DNA from: Owenia fusiformis
Lineage: Eukaryota > Annelida > Polychaeta > Sabellida > Oweniidae
DNA: 64,000 bases
Direction of reading: 5' to 3'
Assembly: GCA_903813345.2 (NCBI GenBank)
Contig: CAIIXF020000009.1
Location: 7,560,030-7,624,029 of the forward strand
Shown here in pieces: positions 64,000-64,000 of the stretch; position 1 is the stretch's first letter; every line of letters begins with the position of its first letter. The translations under genes were made by a program, and so were the position numbers. The notes beneath the pieces are model-generated. The model worked only from the letters and a program-made list of their open reading frames with translations. It was not told where the DNA came from and made no database searches.

Positions 64000-64000
64000 T

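Overview
The window is nuclear DNA from an animal. Every host gene but one is split by GT-AG introns, the sequence is AT-rich, and it is full of non-LTR retrotransposons and short inverted-repeat elements. The gene content (ADSL, a FAM234/ITFG3-like protein, a rhodopsin-like GPCR and a CARD-containing tyrosine kinase) and the repeat style fit a marine invertebrate, either a non-vertebrate deuterostome or a lophotrochozoan. The species cannot be fixed from the sequence.

Host genes. (1) A complete adenylosuccinate lyase gene (ADSL) lies on the minus strand from 27752 to 1644. I reconstructed 12 exons whose phases all close, giving 484 codons, the same length as human ADSL. (2) ADSL intron 7 (8617-19431) holds two other genes: an intronless divergent GPCR (10055-11329, plus strand, with its own TATA box and poly(A) signal) and a two-exon gene (17542-13625, minus strand) encoding about 1071 residues with the order CARD, SH2, tyrosine kinase, repeat tail. 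(3) A FAM234/ITFG3-like single-pass membrane protein with FG-GAP-type repeats starts head-to-head with ADSL, 239 bp away, and runs right over six recognised exons (27992-43591). Its 3' end was not found. (4) FAM234 intron 5 contains an opposite-strand 593-codon ORF (43196-41415) with a conserved-looking N-terminal domain, thirty 11-residue repeats encoded by a 33-bp minisatellite, and a C-terminal zinc-finger-like segment.

Mobile DNA. ADSL intron 8 carries a recent 5'-truncated retroelement encoding a zinc knuckle and a restriction-like endonuclease, flanked by an identical 66-bp direct repeat. The 28.4-32.0 kb region is a foldback of about 3.6 kb. Several short elements have readable target-site duplications: hAT-type (8 bp), pogo-type (TA), piggyBac-type (TTAA), a 9-bp family, and a family with 5-bp duplications present three times. 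From 47.7 to 62.3 kb there is a stack of insertions. A jockey/CR1-like LINE is broken exactly in its reverse transcriptase active-site motif by an L1-like LINE. That L1-like LINE is in turn broken by an element of about 4 kb with 500-bp inverted repeats, and a piggyBac-type element sits elsewhere in the outer LINE. A further LINE remnant closes the right end.

Most interesting for follow-up: the CARD-SH2-tyrosine kinase fusion, whose SH2 domain lacks the phosphotyrosine-binding arginine; its nesting together with a very divergent GPCR in a purine-synthesis gene; the minisatellite ORF; and two LINE insertions with unusually long flanking duplications.
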